64,000 nt of DNA from Streptomyces sp. CB01881 (GTDB lineage Bacteria; Actinomycetota; Actinomycetes; Streptomycetales; Streptomycetaceae). Below the pieces are notes generated by a model that had not been told where the DNA came from, searched no databases, and saw nothing but the letters and a program-made list of their open reading frames with translations. The translations under genes and the position numbers were made by a program. The stretch lies in assembly GCF_002953255.1 (NCBI RefSeq), contig NZ_CP026498.1:9083516-9147515 (forward strand), in the 5' to 3' direction. Of the stretch, positions 1 to 7,771 are shown piece by piece (positions within the stretch are counted from its first letter, which is position 1; every line of letters begins with the position of its first letter).

Positions 1-813
1 GCGCCACCTGCTCAGTGAACCGCAGGGCCTCGAACGTGCGGCGGTGGTCGCCGAGGTTGTGCCACATGCGGGCGCGCAGTCCGTACCGAACCGCGCCCGA
101 CGCTCCACGGTCGGCAGCAGCCCCGCCACGATCCGCGCCGCGTACGGCACACCCTCATCGGGAGTACCCAGCGCCGTATGCACACCGATCCAGTACAGAT
201 CCACCTGCGCACTGGTGGCATCGACGGTGAACAGCGGTGTGCGAGGCCTGATCCCGGCGCCGGCCAGGCGACTGACCGTGTCCTCGGCGCCCGTCATCAG
301 GTCGAGGGCGTCACTTCGGCGCCGACCGCACGCGGCCGTGTAGGCGGCCGTCATCAGCAACGTCGCCGCCACCGCCCGCGACACGTCGTCCCGGTCCTGA
401 GTGAGTGAGCCGGCAGTGCGGCGTAGGAGGCCGACCGCTGCGGCCGGACGTCCGGCACGCCGCATCGTGATCGCCAGGACCCGCGCCGCCTCCCCCTGGA
501 CCACCGGATCGCCGCCGGCCTGAGCCGCGGCCAAGGCCCGGTCCGCCGCCGGCCACGCCACGTCCGCGTGGGCCTTCAGCGCGAGTTCCGTCGCCAGCAC
601 CCAGGCGCGGGCCACGCACGCATGGGCCTCCTCCCGGGCGCGGCCGGACAGGGCATCGCGGGTCGCCTGGGCCGTGCCCAACAGGCCGGGCAGAGCCTCG
701 CCGAGATCCTGGTAGCGGGCCGCCGTGAACTGCGCGCGCGCCGCCGTCAGCGCTTGTCCGAGCTGCCGCAGCGAGGTGGGCGTCTGATGGCCGTCCCAAG
801 CTGACGCTGATGC
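1..813 (-). pseudogene. Remnant of an XRE-type regulator (TPR-like C-terminal part)
   Basis: Read leftwards, this stretch encodes an alpha-helical, TPR-like protein (LGQALTAARAQF, later AAYTAACGRRRSDALDLM) of the kind found behind the helix-turn-helix domain of many Streptomyces XRE-family regulators. No helix-turn-helix segment or convincing start with a ribosome site is present before the next gene at 1013, so the N-terminus seems lost. Near 70-76 the good frame changes: VERRARFGTDCA must continue as RMWHNLGDHRRTFEAL in another frame, which one extra G in a GC run would explain. The gene also runs off the left edge. I read it as a decayed regulator. Two separate lesions make a functional protein unlikely, though the missing left part prevents certainty. 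Confidence 0.55.
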
Positions 814-1012
814 ACGGTGCTGCCTTTCGACTGCACGGGCTGGCCACGCTACTGACCGCAAGGCACGGCGGGGCAGGGCGTGCACGGGGTGTGCGGAGCA
901 CGCACACGGCGTGCGGGAGTCGCGCGGCCGCATCCGCACCAGGGGCGCCACCCGGTTCCCTGGTGATGCCCGGCCGGCGCACCTCTGCCACTCCGCACCG
1001 AGGAGAGACGCC

Positions 1013-1219
1013 ATGAGCGCCATCCTGCTCGACAAGCCCAGCACCGAGGCCCAGTCCGTCACCGAGATCCAGCCCATCGCCACCCCGGCGCCCAGTACGC
1101 TGCCGGGGTGGCCCGGCCGGCCGCCCGCCCGCACCTGCCCGGTCTGCGGATCCGGCAGCACCTACCAGACGATGGACGGCCGATGGGGCTGCACCTCCTG
1201 CGGCTCCACCTGGGCCTGA
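1013..1219 (+). CDS. Small zinc-ribbon protein, 68 aa
   Basis: A 68-residue protein starting at the ATG that follows a GAGGAGAG ribosome site at about 1001-1008. The N-terminal half is proline/threonine rich and probably unstructured. The C-terminal half has two CxxC knuckles (CPVCGSG and CTSCGST) about 17 residues apart, enough for one structural zinc ribbon. It lies 17 bp upstream of a second small cysteine-rich gene, so the two are probably co-transcribed. Proteins of this type are common near accessory regulators in Streptomyces, but none with a known role is recognised here. The ribosome site and paired cysteines make it likely to be a real gene of unknown function. Confidence 0.7.
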   Translation: MSAILLDKPSTEAQSVTEIQPIATPAPSTLPGWPGRPPARTCPVCGSGSTYQTMDGRWGCTSCGSTWA

Positions 1220-1236
1220 CACCCGGGGAGGACCCG

Positions 1237-1440
1237 ATGGCGAAGTGCGCGCAGTGCCAGGCCACCGAAGCGGTGATCGAGGATCTCGACGTGCAGCCTC
1301 CTGCACCGTGGTGCCTCGGATGCGCTACCGCCCTCGTGCGCGCCGGTGACCCGGTGGTCAACTACCTGCCGCTCGACGGTCGGAACGAGTACGCGCGCGT
1401 TCTTGCCGGCGGCAGTACCGCGGTACTGCCCTTCCGCTGA
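1237..1440 (+). CDS. Small cysteine-rich (zinc-ribbon-like) protein, 67 aa
   Basis: A 67-residue protein starting MAKCAQCQA. The ATG follows a strong GGGGAGGA ribosome site at 1224-1231, inside the short gap after the preceding zinc-ribbon gene. CxxC (residues 4-7) and a second CxxC (CLGC, about residues 28-31) could form a zinc knuckle; the rest has no recognisable domain. A strong GC hairpin follows directly, so the two small genes probably form a complete transcription unit. Function unknown. Confidence 0.68.
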   Translation: MAKCAQCQATEAVIEDLDVQPPAPWCLGCATALVRAGDPVVNYLPLDGRNEYARVLAGGSTAVLPFR

Positions 1441-1454
1441 CGAAGCACGACGAA

Positions 1455-1489
1455 CCGCCCCCGCCCGGCACGAGGCCGAGCGGGGGCGG
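1455..1489 (+). terminator. Hairpin terminator after the small zinc-ribbon genes
   Basis: CCGCCCCCGC at 1455-1464 pairs perfectly with GCGGGGGCGG at 1480-1489 around a 15-base loop, 15 bases past the stop codon at 1440. There is no clear U tract, as is usual in high-GC actinomycetes. Confidence 0.65.
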
Positions 1490-1531
1490 GGTGGCTCGGC
1501 AGAATCGGTGCGGTGATTTCGTCGGCTCATT

Positions 1532-1571
1532 TGAGGTTCTGGCCCAAGTTGTGTGACTGGTGACGGTGAGT
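1532..1571 (+). repeat. Left terminal inverted repeat of the ISL3 element
   Basis: About 40 bp beginning TGAGGTTCTGG, the inverted partner of 3781-3820 with three mismatches. It ends 8 bp before the stop codon of the DUF4259 gene, which places that gene inside the element. Confidence 0.85.
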
Positions 1572-1578
1572 CAGCAAG

Positions 1579-2016
1579 TTAGATCTCGAATAGCGGGTCC
1601 TCGTGGAGCTTGGGCTGGGGGTCGAGGACTGCTCGAAGCCGGTCGACGCTCTGTCGCCATCGCGGGCCGTCGACGGTCTCGTCCCAGAGTTCGGCGAGCT
1701 CGGATTCCTCGGCGAGGACTCGGTCGAGGGCGTCGACTGCAAGTGCCCGGAGGTCAGCGGCGAAGGCCGGCAGAGTTTCGTCGGGACCGTAGCTTGTGCT
1801 GATCGGCTCGCCACCCGGGAACTGTGCTGCGATGAGGGCGGCGGCAGCGACGGCTTCCACCCCTTCTGAGCTGTCGAGGTAGTCCTGGGTGCGGACGGTG
1901 CGGGTAAGCGCGCTTCGGATGAGGTTTTCTCGCTCCTCCATGGCCGTCTCGTCCAGAGCGTCGGCGAAGTCCGCAGCTGTGTCGTTCTCGAAGGGGCCGA
2001 TGTCCCAAGTGCCCAT
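1579..2016 (-). CDS. DUF4259 domain-containing protein (IS passenger)
   Basis: A 145-residue acidic protein starting MGTWDIGPFEND, the characteristic opening of DUF4259 proteins, followed by the usual helical body. The start was chosen at the ATG directly after a GAGGAG ribosome site (GAGGAGATCACT-ATG); an upstream in-frame start would add 20 residues unlike the family. It is read in the same direction as the transposase, which ends only about 57 bp upstream, and it lies wholly between the two terminal repeats, so it moves with the IS. The biochemical role of DUF4259 is not known; small proteins of this family often occur alone or near toxin/immunity-like loci. The gene looks intact. Confidence 0.8.
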   Translation of the reverse strand: MGTWDIGPFENDTAADFADALDETAMEERENLIRSALTRTVRTQDYLDSSEGVEAVAAAALIAAQFPGGEPISTSYGPDETLPAFAADLRALAVDALDRVLAEESELAELWDETVDGPRWRQSVDRLRAVLDPQPKLHEDPLFEI

Positions 2017-2072
2017 AGTGATCTCCTCACGTCGCTGTCCGGGGATCTTCGCACTGGCCGCCGACAGCGAGG

Positions 2073-3698
2073 TCATGACGCCAGCAGGACCCTTTTCCGC
2101 AGAAGGTCAAAGCCAGCGCGGCCGTACATCTGCCGCTTGAGCATCTTGATCCGGTTGACGGTGCCTTCGACCGGGCCGGAGTTCCAGTGGGTGGTCAGGC
2201 CGGCGTGGACGGCGTCGTAGTCGCTGTTCAGGCCGACGGCGAAGGTGCTGATCCCGGGCAGACTGGAGGTCATGGCGTCGGTGATCCACTCGGTGAGGCG
2301 TTCGCCTTCCAGGCGGGTGAGCATCTCGGCGAAGGAGGTCACCAAGCCGGCTGCGGTGTCCAGTTCGGGGCAGTGCGCGAGGATTGCCTTGCGCTGGACC
2401 TCCTCGTCGAGGGTGAGTCCGGCGGGGTGGCGGGTCAGCCAGCCGGTGACCTGCCGAACGGAGGGCGGTGGGGGTGGCGGCGGCACGCTGTCCGGGGCGG
2501 TGAGGGCCTGACGCTTCCACTGGGCGAGGAGCGTGAGGCCGCCCCGGTAGCCACGCGCGGTGATCTCCTCGAACAGCACGCGCCCGGTGATCTTCCCGCC
2601 CGTCTCCTCCCACCGCCGGGCCAGGAAAGGCTTGAACGGGTCGAGCTTGCTCGTCTGAGGGCGCCGGTCCTTCATCATGTCCTGCCAGCGCGCGGCGTGC
2701 GCGTACCGCCGGACGGTGTTGCGACTCCAGCCGAGGTGGCGGGCGACCTCGCGCATGCTCATCCCGTGCTCCAGCAACTCGTGCACCAGCGCATGGTGGG
2801 CACTTCGCCGATCCGCCATCCGCCCGGAGGGGGCCGGCTTCTCGTCTTCGTCGGCGCCACTGTCGGCGAGGACCGGGGTCTCCCACTGCGGCTCGGGCTC
2901 CGACTCGATCACGGGGAGGCTGTGCAGGCAGGAGCGGTGGTCGAGCACGGTGCGTTCGACGGCCTGGGTGAGGTTGCGCCACAGGTGGTAGCGATCGGCG
3001 ACCTGCCAGGCCTGGGGTGCCGCCATGTCGGCGGCCTCCGCGTAGGCGCTGGCGCGGTCGCGGCAGATCACCTCGACCTGCGGCTGGTCGGCGAGCCACG
3101 GGCCGAGCGTGGCCGCGTCCCGCTCCGGGAGCAGGTCCAGGACCCGGTGGGTGATGGCGTCGATGATCACGGTGCCGTAGACGTGGCCTTTGCGTAGGGC
3201 GAAGTCGTCCACCCCGATCGCGGTCGGGGCGCCGACGGGCTGGTCCGGCAGCTCCATCACCCGCCGCAGCAGCGTGCTGCGGCTCCCGCGCAGACCCAGC
3301 AGCTGGACCATCCGTTCTCCGGCCCGGCCCGCGAGTGCCAGCCCCACCGCCGCGACCGACGATCGCAGCCGCTCGGTGCTCTGTCCGTGCCGGCGCGTCA
3401 GGCCTTCGATCTGCTCGACGAACGTCCGCCGTGGGCACGACCGATCCGGGCAGGCGAACCGACGCACCCGCAGCGCGAGCACGACCCGTCGTCCCGAACT
3501 CGGCAGATCGGCCGGGAATCGCAGGTAGGAGCCATGCACTCGACTCGACCAGGCGCCGCAGCCGGGGCACTCGGCGTCGTTGGCGGTCGACCGCGCCTCC
3601 ACCCGCACCACGGAACCGGCCGGCTCCACCCGGACAACCGCCACCTCCGACACCGACGGGAACAGCAACTCCCTGAGCAGGGACCACGAGTGCGTCAC
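2073..3698 (-). CDS. ISL3 family transposase, 541 aa
   Basis: A full-length ISL3 DDE transposase. The N-terminal zinc ribbon has cysteine pairs at about residues 44/47 and 83/88. The catalytic aspartates are at about 164-165 (IGVDDFALRKG) and 214 (VICRDRASAYA), and the glutamate is near residue 508 (WNSGPVEGTVNRIK). A helix-turn-helix insert (MREVARHLGWSRNTVRRYA, around 315-335) is typical of the longer actinobacterial members. Start is GTG (MTHSWSLLREL). No stop or frameshift is visible and both terminal repeats are present, so the element may still be active. Neighbour: the DUF4259 passenger immediately downstream. Confidence 0.93.
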   Translation of the reverse strand: MTHSWSLLRELLFPSVSEVAVVRVEPAGSVVRVEARSTANDAECPGCGAWSSRVHGSYLRFPADLPSSGRRVVLALRVRRFACPDRSCPRRTFVEQIEGLTRRHGQSTERLRSSVAAVGLALAGRAGERMVQLLGLRGSRSTLLRRVMELPDQPVGAPTAIGVDDFALRKGHVYGTVIIDAITHRVLDLLPERDAATLGPWLADQPQVEVICRDRASAYAEAADMAAPQAWQVADRYHLWRNLTQAVERTVLDHRSCLHSLPVIESEPEPQWETPVLADSGADEDEKPAPSGRMADRRSAHHALVHELLEHGMSMREVARHLGWSRNTVRRYAHAARWQDMMKDRRPQTSKLDPFKPFLARRWEETGGKITGRVLFEEITARGYRGGLTLLAQWKRQALTAPDSVPPPPPPPSVRQVTGWLTRHPAGLTLDEEVQRKAILAHCPELDTAAGLVTSFAEMLTRLEGERLTEWITDAMTSSLPGISTFAVGLNSDYDAVHAGLTTHWNSGPVEGTVNRIKMLKRQMYGRAGFDLLRKRVLLAS

Positions 3699-3780
3699 GG
3701 CCGCTGACTGTCAGCCACACAGAGCCCGAGCCGACGACTTTCAGTCGATCTATGAACCCGGCGAGGACGCGTGATCTATT

Positions 3781-3820
3781 ACGCACCGTCACCGGTCACA
3801 CAACTTGAGCCAGAACCTCA
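3781..3820 (-). repeat. Right terminal inverted repeat of the ISL3 element
   Basis: Reverse complement begins TGAGGTTCTGGC and matches 1532-1571 except at three positions. It lies about 80 bp upstream of the transposase start, so it may overlap the transposase promoter. Confidence 0.85.
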
Positions 3821-4042
3821 TTTGAGAGCCACGACTCCGCTGGCATCGAGAGCCAGCGTTGGGCCGTTCGTGGCGGGGATGTACTCGACAACAGTTGGTG
3901 ATCTCCGCCGAGAACGGGAGCCACTGGGGAAGGCACGAGTCACTGGATCGGGTGAGGGCACAGGGGGCAGGGGGTCAGGGGTTGCGGCAGCGTCTCGATT
4001 CAGGCTCTGCGGGATGGGGGCGAGGCAGGTTGGAGCCGGGCG

Positions 4043-5146
4043 TCAGGAGGCGTGTGACGGTGTTTTGGCAGAGCGTTTGGCCAGCAGGGCCCCGAGCAGC
4101 ATGACGAGCAGTCCGGCCGCGACACCGCACAAGGTCCACAGCACGCGGTAGCCCTCGGCCGCGTAGTTGGAGGGCTGGGGGAGGTCCATCAGGATGAGCG
4201 CGCCGGCGGCGATGGCGGCGCAGTACAGCGCGTAGTTGCAGAAGCGGATCGCTGCCCCGTGCATCAGTAGGACGAGTGCGACCACTTCGAGTCCGCGGGT
4301 GACCGCGAACAGCCTGAGGCCGTGGGTGCTGGTGGGGATCAGCAGCAGCAGGGCGGCCGCGACGGCGCCGATGAGCGCGCCGGAAAGTCGTTGCGCGCCC
4401 ACCAGCGTGGTCTGCTCCAGGCTGGGCTTCATCGCGGCGATGGCGGCGATCGGCATCCAGTAGCCGTGCGGGAGGTTCAGGCCGAAGGCGAGCGCGACGG
4501 TGCCGGCCACGGTCAGGGCACGGATGAGCGCGAACATGATTAACGGTGGGGTCAGCTTCCGGTGTGCGGTGTCGCCGGGGAGTTCGGCGACCGGCTGGGG
4601 CCGGTCCGGGCGGCCGCGGATCAGCCAGGCGACGAACGTCACCGCGATCCACAGTGCCGCGCCCGCGGCCCAGGCGAGGACCTGGGCCCAGGTGTAGCTG
4701 GTGATCCGGGCGGCGTGGTGGAGGCTGAACGCGAGCCCGAGCGCGATGATGAACCAGAGGTTGAGCAGGAGGGCGGTGACGAACCTGCGCACCCCGAACG
4801 CGGCCGCCAGTCCGGCTCCGAGCGTGACGGCGAACGCGGCGAGCACGAGCCAGCCCCAGGCGTCCCCGCCGATGCCGAACCCCAGGGCGGTGACCCCTGC
4901 GCCGGTCAGCGCGAAGAGGGCGATGTGCGACGCTCGGTGCCGGTAGCTGCCTCCCGGATCGGCCAGCCCCGCGAACAGCAGGCCGAACACGGCGCTGAGC
5001 AGGTACTGCTCATGGCCGATCGCCCAGAAGACCATCAGCGGAACCAGGGCGACGTCAAGGAACATCACCCCTCGCGGCCAGTTGGCCCCCGCGGGATCCA
5101 GGTGGAAGATCCTCGACAGCCAGTTCGTGGAGGTGTCCTGGTGCAC
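4043..5146 (-). CDS. FUSC-family integral membrane protein, 367 aa
   Basis: Two blocks of about five or six hydrophobic helices separated by a cytoplasmic stretch (RGRPDRPQPVAELPGDTAHRK), with the second block carrying a motif typical of FUSC/aromatic-acid-exporter-like proteins (HGYWMPIAAIAAMKPS, followed by GAQRLSGALIGA). Such proteins sit in the cytoplasmic membrane and are thought to export aromatic or other small acids. The GTG at 5146 was chosen because it follows GAGGAGAA; an upstream in-frame start would add 34 hydrophilic residues. It appears monocistronic, between the IS and an IS-end relic. The substrate cannot be inferred. Confidence 0.78.
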   Translation of the reverse strand: MHQDTSTNWLSRIFHLDPAGANWPRGVMFLDVALVPLMVFWAIGHEQYLLSAVFGLLFAGLADPGGSYRHRASHIALFALTGAGVTALGFGIGGDAWGWLVLAAFAVTLGAGLAAAFGVRRFVTALLLNLWFIIALGLAFSLHHAARITSYTWAQVLAWAAGAALWIAVTFVAWLIRGRPDRPQPVAELPGDTAHRKLTPPLIMFALIRALTVAGTVALAFGLNLPHGYWMPIAAIAAMKPSLEQTTLVGAQRLSGALIGAVAAALLLLIPTSTHGLRLFAVTRGLEVVALVLLMHGAAIRFCNYALYCAAIAAGALILMDLPQPSNYAAEGYRVLWTLCGVAAGLLVMLLGALLAKRSAKTPSHAS

Positions 5147-5728
5147 GCGCTCTTCTCCTCGTCCGCTCTTACTGGCTATGGATGCCCCGCCCTCGTCCGC
5201 CTGGGAATGCCGCGCTGGGTGAGAGGCGGGAAGCAGAAAGAACGGCACGCTGGTGGCCAGGGCCTCGACTGCTGCCGTCCATGACGTCCGTCTCAGTTAG
5301 CTCCACACTGGTGGCCACCGGTCTCCTTAACCTGGACCGTGTTCAACAGGCACAGCGTGACGGCCAAACGGCCCATGACCCCTGATTACGCCGAACGCGG
5401 CATGCCGCACACCGCGGCGCCGGGTGGCTCCCAATTTCGCCGGAATCCGACCGGCTCCCGATCACGCCGGAGAAGTGGCTCCCATCAGCCCCGGAGAAAT
5501 CAGGTGCGGCGCTAGAGCCTCCTCGATCCGGTTCACAGCATCCCGCAGTGACAGTCGACTGTCCGGATGCGGCGCGTGCTCGATCCGGCCCAAGCGCTCC
5601 AGCACACCCGGCCGACCCGGGACCCCCGGCCGCGCCTCCCTACCGATCCGGTCCTCAGTGAACGTCTCCATGGCCCGGGTGCGCCGGGCCCGCGCATTTC
5701 CGGCCGCCGGGTGGGGAGGATGGGGCGC
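5147..5728. other. Gene-poor gap with a possible small decayed ORF
   Basis: This 580 bp gap holds the IS-end-like repeats described separately. An open 69-codon frame on the minus strand (5462-5671, METFTEDRIGREA to GATSPA) runs into those repeats at its 3' end. It resembles nothing I recognise and may be the last fragment of a mobile-element gene. Nothing else is supported. Confidence 0.3.
5424..5498. repeat. Degenerate ~24-bp direct repeats, likely IS21-like end remnant
   Basis: Three tandem related units: GTGGCTCCCAATTTCGCCGGAA (5424-5445), CCGGCTCCCGATCACGCCGG (from 5451) and GTGGCTCCCATCAGCCCCGG (from 5475). A fourth, weaker unit (CCCCTGATTACGCCGAAC) lies near 5376. Multiple degenerate transposase-binding repeats at an end are typical of IS21-type elements. 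No istA or istB coding region remains beside them. Confidence 0.45.
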
Positions 5729-6088
5729 ATGAGTATCGATCACGCCTTCGCGCAGCGTTTCGCCGAGGAGTGGGTCGCGGTCTGGAACGCCCGCGACCTG
5801 GAGGCCGTCCTCGCCCACTACACCGACGACGTCGTCTTCGCCTCGCCCAGGATCGTCACGTTCATCGGCGAGCCCTCGGGGGAGGTGCGCGGCAAGGAGG
5901 CCCTGCGCGCCTACTGGGCCAAGGCGTTGGCGCAGCTGCCGGACCTGCACTTCACGTTGGAGGACGTCCGGGTGTCGGTGGACACGGTCGTCATCAACTA
6001 CCGCAACGAGCGTGGGACCGCCGTCTCGGAGGCGCTGACCTTCCGGGACGGCCTGGTCTGCCGGGGCTTCGGGGCGTACACCGCCTGA
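5729..6088 (+). CDS. SnoaL-like / NTF2-fold protein, 119 aa
   Basis: A 119-residue single-domain protein with the SnoaL-like pattern: an N-terminal helix (FAEEWVAVWNARDLEAVLAHYTDDVVFASP) followed by curved beta strands (LHFTLEDVRVSVDTVVINYRN). Members of this fold bind small hydrophobic ligands or act as isomerases, cyclases or hydrolases; the ligand is unknown. The ATG at 5729 was chosen because GGGGAGG at 5713-5719 lies at the right distance; the ATG at 5720 overlaps that site. It converges on a TetR gene 26 bp away. Confidence 0.8.
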   Translation: MSIDHAFAQRFAEEWVAVWNARDLEAVLAHYTDDVVFASPRIVTFIGEPSGEVRGKEALRAYWAKALAQLPDLHFTLEDVRVSVDTVVINYRNERGTAVSEALTFRDGLVCRGFGAYTA

Positions 6089-6114
6089 CGCCGCGCCTCA
6101 CCTGCCGCTGTCGC

Positions 6115-6813
6115 CTACTGTGCGATCCGGGCGGCCAGGCCGAGTGCCCCCGCCCGGATCCGCTCTTCCCCCAACTCCGGTAGCAGTGCGGCCACATGCT
6201 CGGCCGCCAGGGCCGCGAGCAGGGCGTGTGCGTCGTGCTCCGGGTCCGCGGCGCCGGCCCGGGTGAGCAGGATCGCCGCGTGCCGGTGCCAGAACCGGTA
6301 CGCCCCGATGCGGTAGCGGGCCCCGCGTGAGGCCGTCTCGGACATCCGCACCAGGTCGAGGTGTTCCAGCAGGTAGTCCAGGTACGCGTCCACGAACGCC
6401 GCCAGCCGCTCGCCGGGTGCCGCGCCGGGCGCCGTGCCCGGCCCGCCTGCTTCGCCCGGTTCGCCGCCAGCTTCGCCCGGCCCCAGCGGTGCGGGCCCGC
6501 GCAGGACCGCCTCCTGGAGTGCCCGTTCGCGCGCGTCCAGTAGGGCCACCCCGAGCCCGGCCTTGTCGCCGAAGCGCCGGAACAGCGTGCCCTTGCCGAC
6601 CCCGGCCGCCGCCGCCACCTGGTCCATCGAGACCGCCTCGACCCCGTGTTCCGCGAACAGCCGGGCGGCGGCCTCCAGGACGGCGGCCCGGTTCCGGGCG
6701 GCGTCGGCCCGTTCGGCGGGCGGCGGGGTGCGCAGCAGCTCCAGTGGTACGGGCTCCCCGCCGGTCCCGGGGATTGCAGAAGCGGACTGCGGTCCGTTAT
6801 TGTCGTGAGCCAT
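6115..6813 (-). CDS. TetR-family transcriptional regulator
   Basis: A 232-residue regulator. The N-terminal helix-turn-helix is clear: RNRAAVLEAAARLFAEHGVEAVSMDQVAAAAGVGKGTLFRRFGDK. The ligand-binding half has a glycine/proline-rich insert (GPGEAGGEPGEAGGPGTAPG) between its first helices. ATG at 6813 was chosen; further upstream the frame enters the divergent promoter. The rhodanese gene starts 39 bp away in the opposite direction, with a perfect palindrome between them and a second matching site inside this gene's first codons. It most likely represses itself and the rhodanese gene. Confidence 0.88.
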   Translation of the reverse strand: MAHDNNGPQSASAIPGTGGEPVPLELLRTPPPAERADAARNRAAVLEAAARLFAEHGVEAVSMDQVAAAAGVGKGTLFRRFGDKAGLGVALLDARERALQEAVLRGPAPLGPGEAGGEPGEAGGPGTAPGAAPGERLAAFVDAYLDYLLEHLDLVRMSETASRGARYRIGAYRFWHRHAAILLTRAGAADPEHDAHALLAALAAEHVAALLPELGEERIRAGALGLAARIAQ

Positions 6814-6830
6814 AACCGGACTATAGTCCG
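6783..6830. promoter_or_regulatory. Two CGGAC-N4-GTCCG operator sites of the TetR/rhodanese pair
   Basis: CGGACTATAGTCCG (6817-6830) is a perfect 14-bp palindrome covering a TATAGT element that would suit a -10 box. CGGACTGCGGTCCG (6783-6796) repeats the same arms 34 bp away, inside the start of the TetR gene. Twin sites about three helical turns apart fit cooperative TetR binding. Confidence 0.65.
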
Positions 6831-6851
6831 AATCTCTAGGAGGTAGCGGCA

Positions 6852-7178
6852 ATGACTGCTCTCATCACCCGGGGCGAACTGGCCACGGCGATCGAGGCGG
6901 GCTCCGTGACCGTGGTCGACGCCCTCGGCGGCGAGTACTACGCCAAGCAGCACCTACCCGGCGCCGTCGCGCTCGTCCGGGCCGACGTGGACGAACTGGC
7001 GCCCATCCTGCTCCCCGACCGCGACGCCGCGATCGTCACCTACTGCTCCAATCCGGCCTGCCCCAACAGCGGCCAGGTCGCCGACCGCCTCACCGCCCTC
7101 GGCTACACCGATGTCCGCAAGTACCGCGAGGGCATCGAGGGCTGGACCGGGGCGGGCCTTCCCACCGAGTCCGTCTGA
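6852..7178 (+). CDS. Rhodanese-like domain protein, 108 aa
   Basis: A single rhodanese homology domain: an opening helix (ITRGELATAIEAGSVTVVDALGGEYYAKQHLPGAVAL), then an active-site loop with the expected cysteine (VTYCSNPACPNSGQVA, Cys about residue 66), then the C-terminal motif GYTDVRKYREGIEGWTGAGLP. Such proteins carry persulfide sulfur or act as small sulfurtransferases in the cytoplasm. A TAGGAGG ribosome site precedes the ATG. Control by the divergent TetR gene is strongly suggested by the shared operator. The inducing signal is unknown. Confidence 0.85.
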   Translation: MTALITRGELATAIEAGSVTVVDALGGEYYAKQHLPGAVALVRADVDELAPILLPDRDAAIVTYCSNPACPNSGQVADRLTALGYTDVRKYREGIEGWTGAGLPTESV

Positions 7179-7232
7179 ATCAGGGCCGGCTCCCGGTATC
7201 CGGGGGCTTTCGAGGGCCCGCCTTGCTCGACC

Positions 7233-7290
7233 CCATGCGCAACTCTCTGGTTGCGCATGGGGATTCGGATGTGCAACCGTTGGGTGGCAC
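7233..7290. promoter_or_regulatory. Tandem inverted repeats upstream of an SRPBCC gene (ArsR-type operator)
   Basis: CCATGCGCAAC (7233-7243) and GTTGCGCATGG (7250-7260) form perfect 11-bp arms around six bases. Downstream, GTGCAAC-N6-GTGGCAC (7271-7290) is a near-palindrome of the same type. The motif, spacing and 34-bp distance between sites match those ahead of the ArsR-linked SRPBCC gene near 21.6 kb. Confidence 0.6.
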
Positions 7291-7312
7291 ATTTGGACGA
7301 GATGAGGTCTCA

Positions 7313-7771
7313 ATGATCCCCGACACGATCGAACGCACCGTCGTCATCGATGCCACCCCGGAACGGGTCTGGGCGGTGCTGACCGAACCCGCCTTCCTGG
7401 GAGGCTGGTTCGGCAACGGAGATCCCGTCAAGGTCGAGCTGCGCCCCGGTGGCGTCCTGATCTTCGACCACGGTGTTCACGGCACGATCCCGGCCCGCGT
7501 CGAGACGGTCGAGCCGCCGAACGTCTTCTCCTGGCGCTGGTCCCAGGGCGCCGCCGGTGAGGAGCCGACCCCCTCCAACGCCACGCTCGTCGAGTTCACG
7601 CTGACCGTGGACCGGGCCACGGGAGGCACCCGGCTCACGATGGTCGAGAGCGGCTTCGCCCGACTCGGCCTTTCGGACGACGAGGTGGCGGACCGTCACC
7701 GTGCCAACGGCCGGAACTGGCCGGGCAAGCTCGACCAGTTGCGTGAGAGGTTCGAACGCGCGCAAGCATGA
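7313..7771 (+). CDS. SRPBCC (AHSA1-like) domain protein, 152 aa
   Basis: A START-like fold protein of the AHSA1/activator-of-Hsp90 homologue type: RTVVIDATPERVWAVLTEPAFLGGWFG, then PGGVLIFDH, then VFSWRWSQG, and the terminal helix (RNWPGKLDQLRERFERA). These proteins have a hydrophobic ligand cavity and are often encoded next to an ArsR regulator. Here no ArsR gene is adjacent, but the upstream operator matches that of the ArsR/SRPBCC pair at 20.6-21.5 kb, so it is probably under the same regulator. ATG at 7313 was chosen because family members start close to the first strand and the operator lies just upstream. Confidence 0.85.
   Translation: MIPDTIERTVVIDATPERVWAVLTEPAFLGGWFGNGDPVKVELRPGGVLIFDHGVHGTIPARVETVEPPNVFSWRWSQGAAGEEPTPSNATLVEFTLTVDRATGGTRLTMVESGFARLGLSDDEVADRHRANGRNWPGKLDQLRERFERAQA

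Larger units (their letters stand above)
1524..3830. mobile_element. ISL3-family insertion sequence with a DUF4259 passenger gene
   Basis: About 2.3 kb bounded by inverted repeats. The left end, from TGAGGTTCTGG at 1532 to about 1571, matches the reverse complement of 3781-3820 with 3 differences in 40 bases. Outside this core both ends carry GGCTC (1524-1528 and, inverted, 3826-3830), separated from it by unequal short spacers. ISL3 elements commonly begin with GGC. The element holds an intact transposase (2073-3698) and, between the transposase and the left repeat, a DUF4259 gene. Flanking octamers (ATTTCGTC left, ACGACTCC right) do not match, so no target duplication is visible; this may mean an old insertion or later rearrangement. 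Confidence 0.82.

Noticed and set aside
311..1306. Long open frame on the minus strand over the start of the window
   Set aside because: It is Pro/Arg/Gly-rich without a family match and overlaps the real zinc-ribbon gene and regulator remnant in other frames; typical shadow frame of high-GC DNA.
2107..3792. Second long minus-strand frame over the transposase
   Set aside because: Arg/Gly-rich shadow of the transposase in another frame; the ISL3 protein is clearly the real product.
1516..3838. Eight-base target duplication for the ISL3 element
   Set aside because: Flanking octamers ATTTCGTC and ACGACTCC do not match, so no duplication can be claimed.
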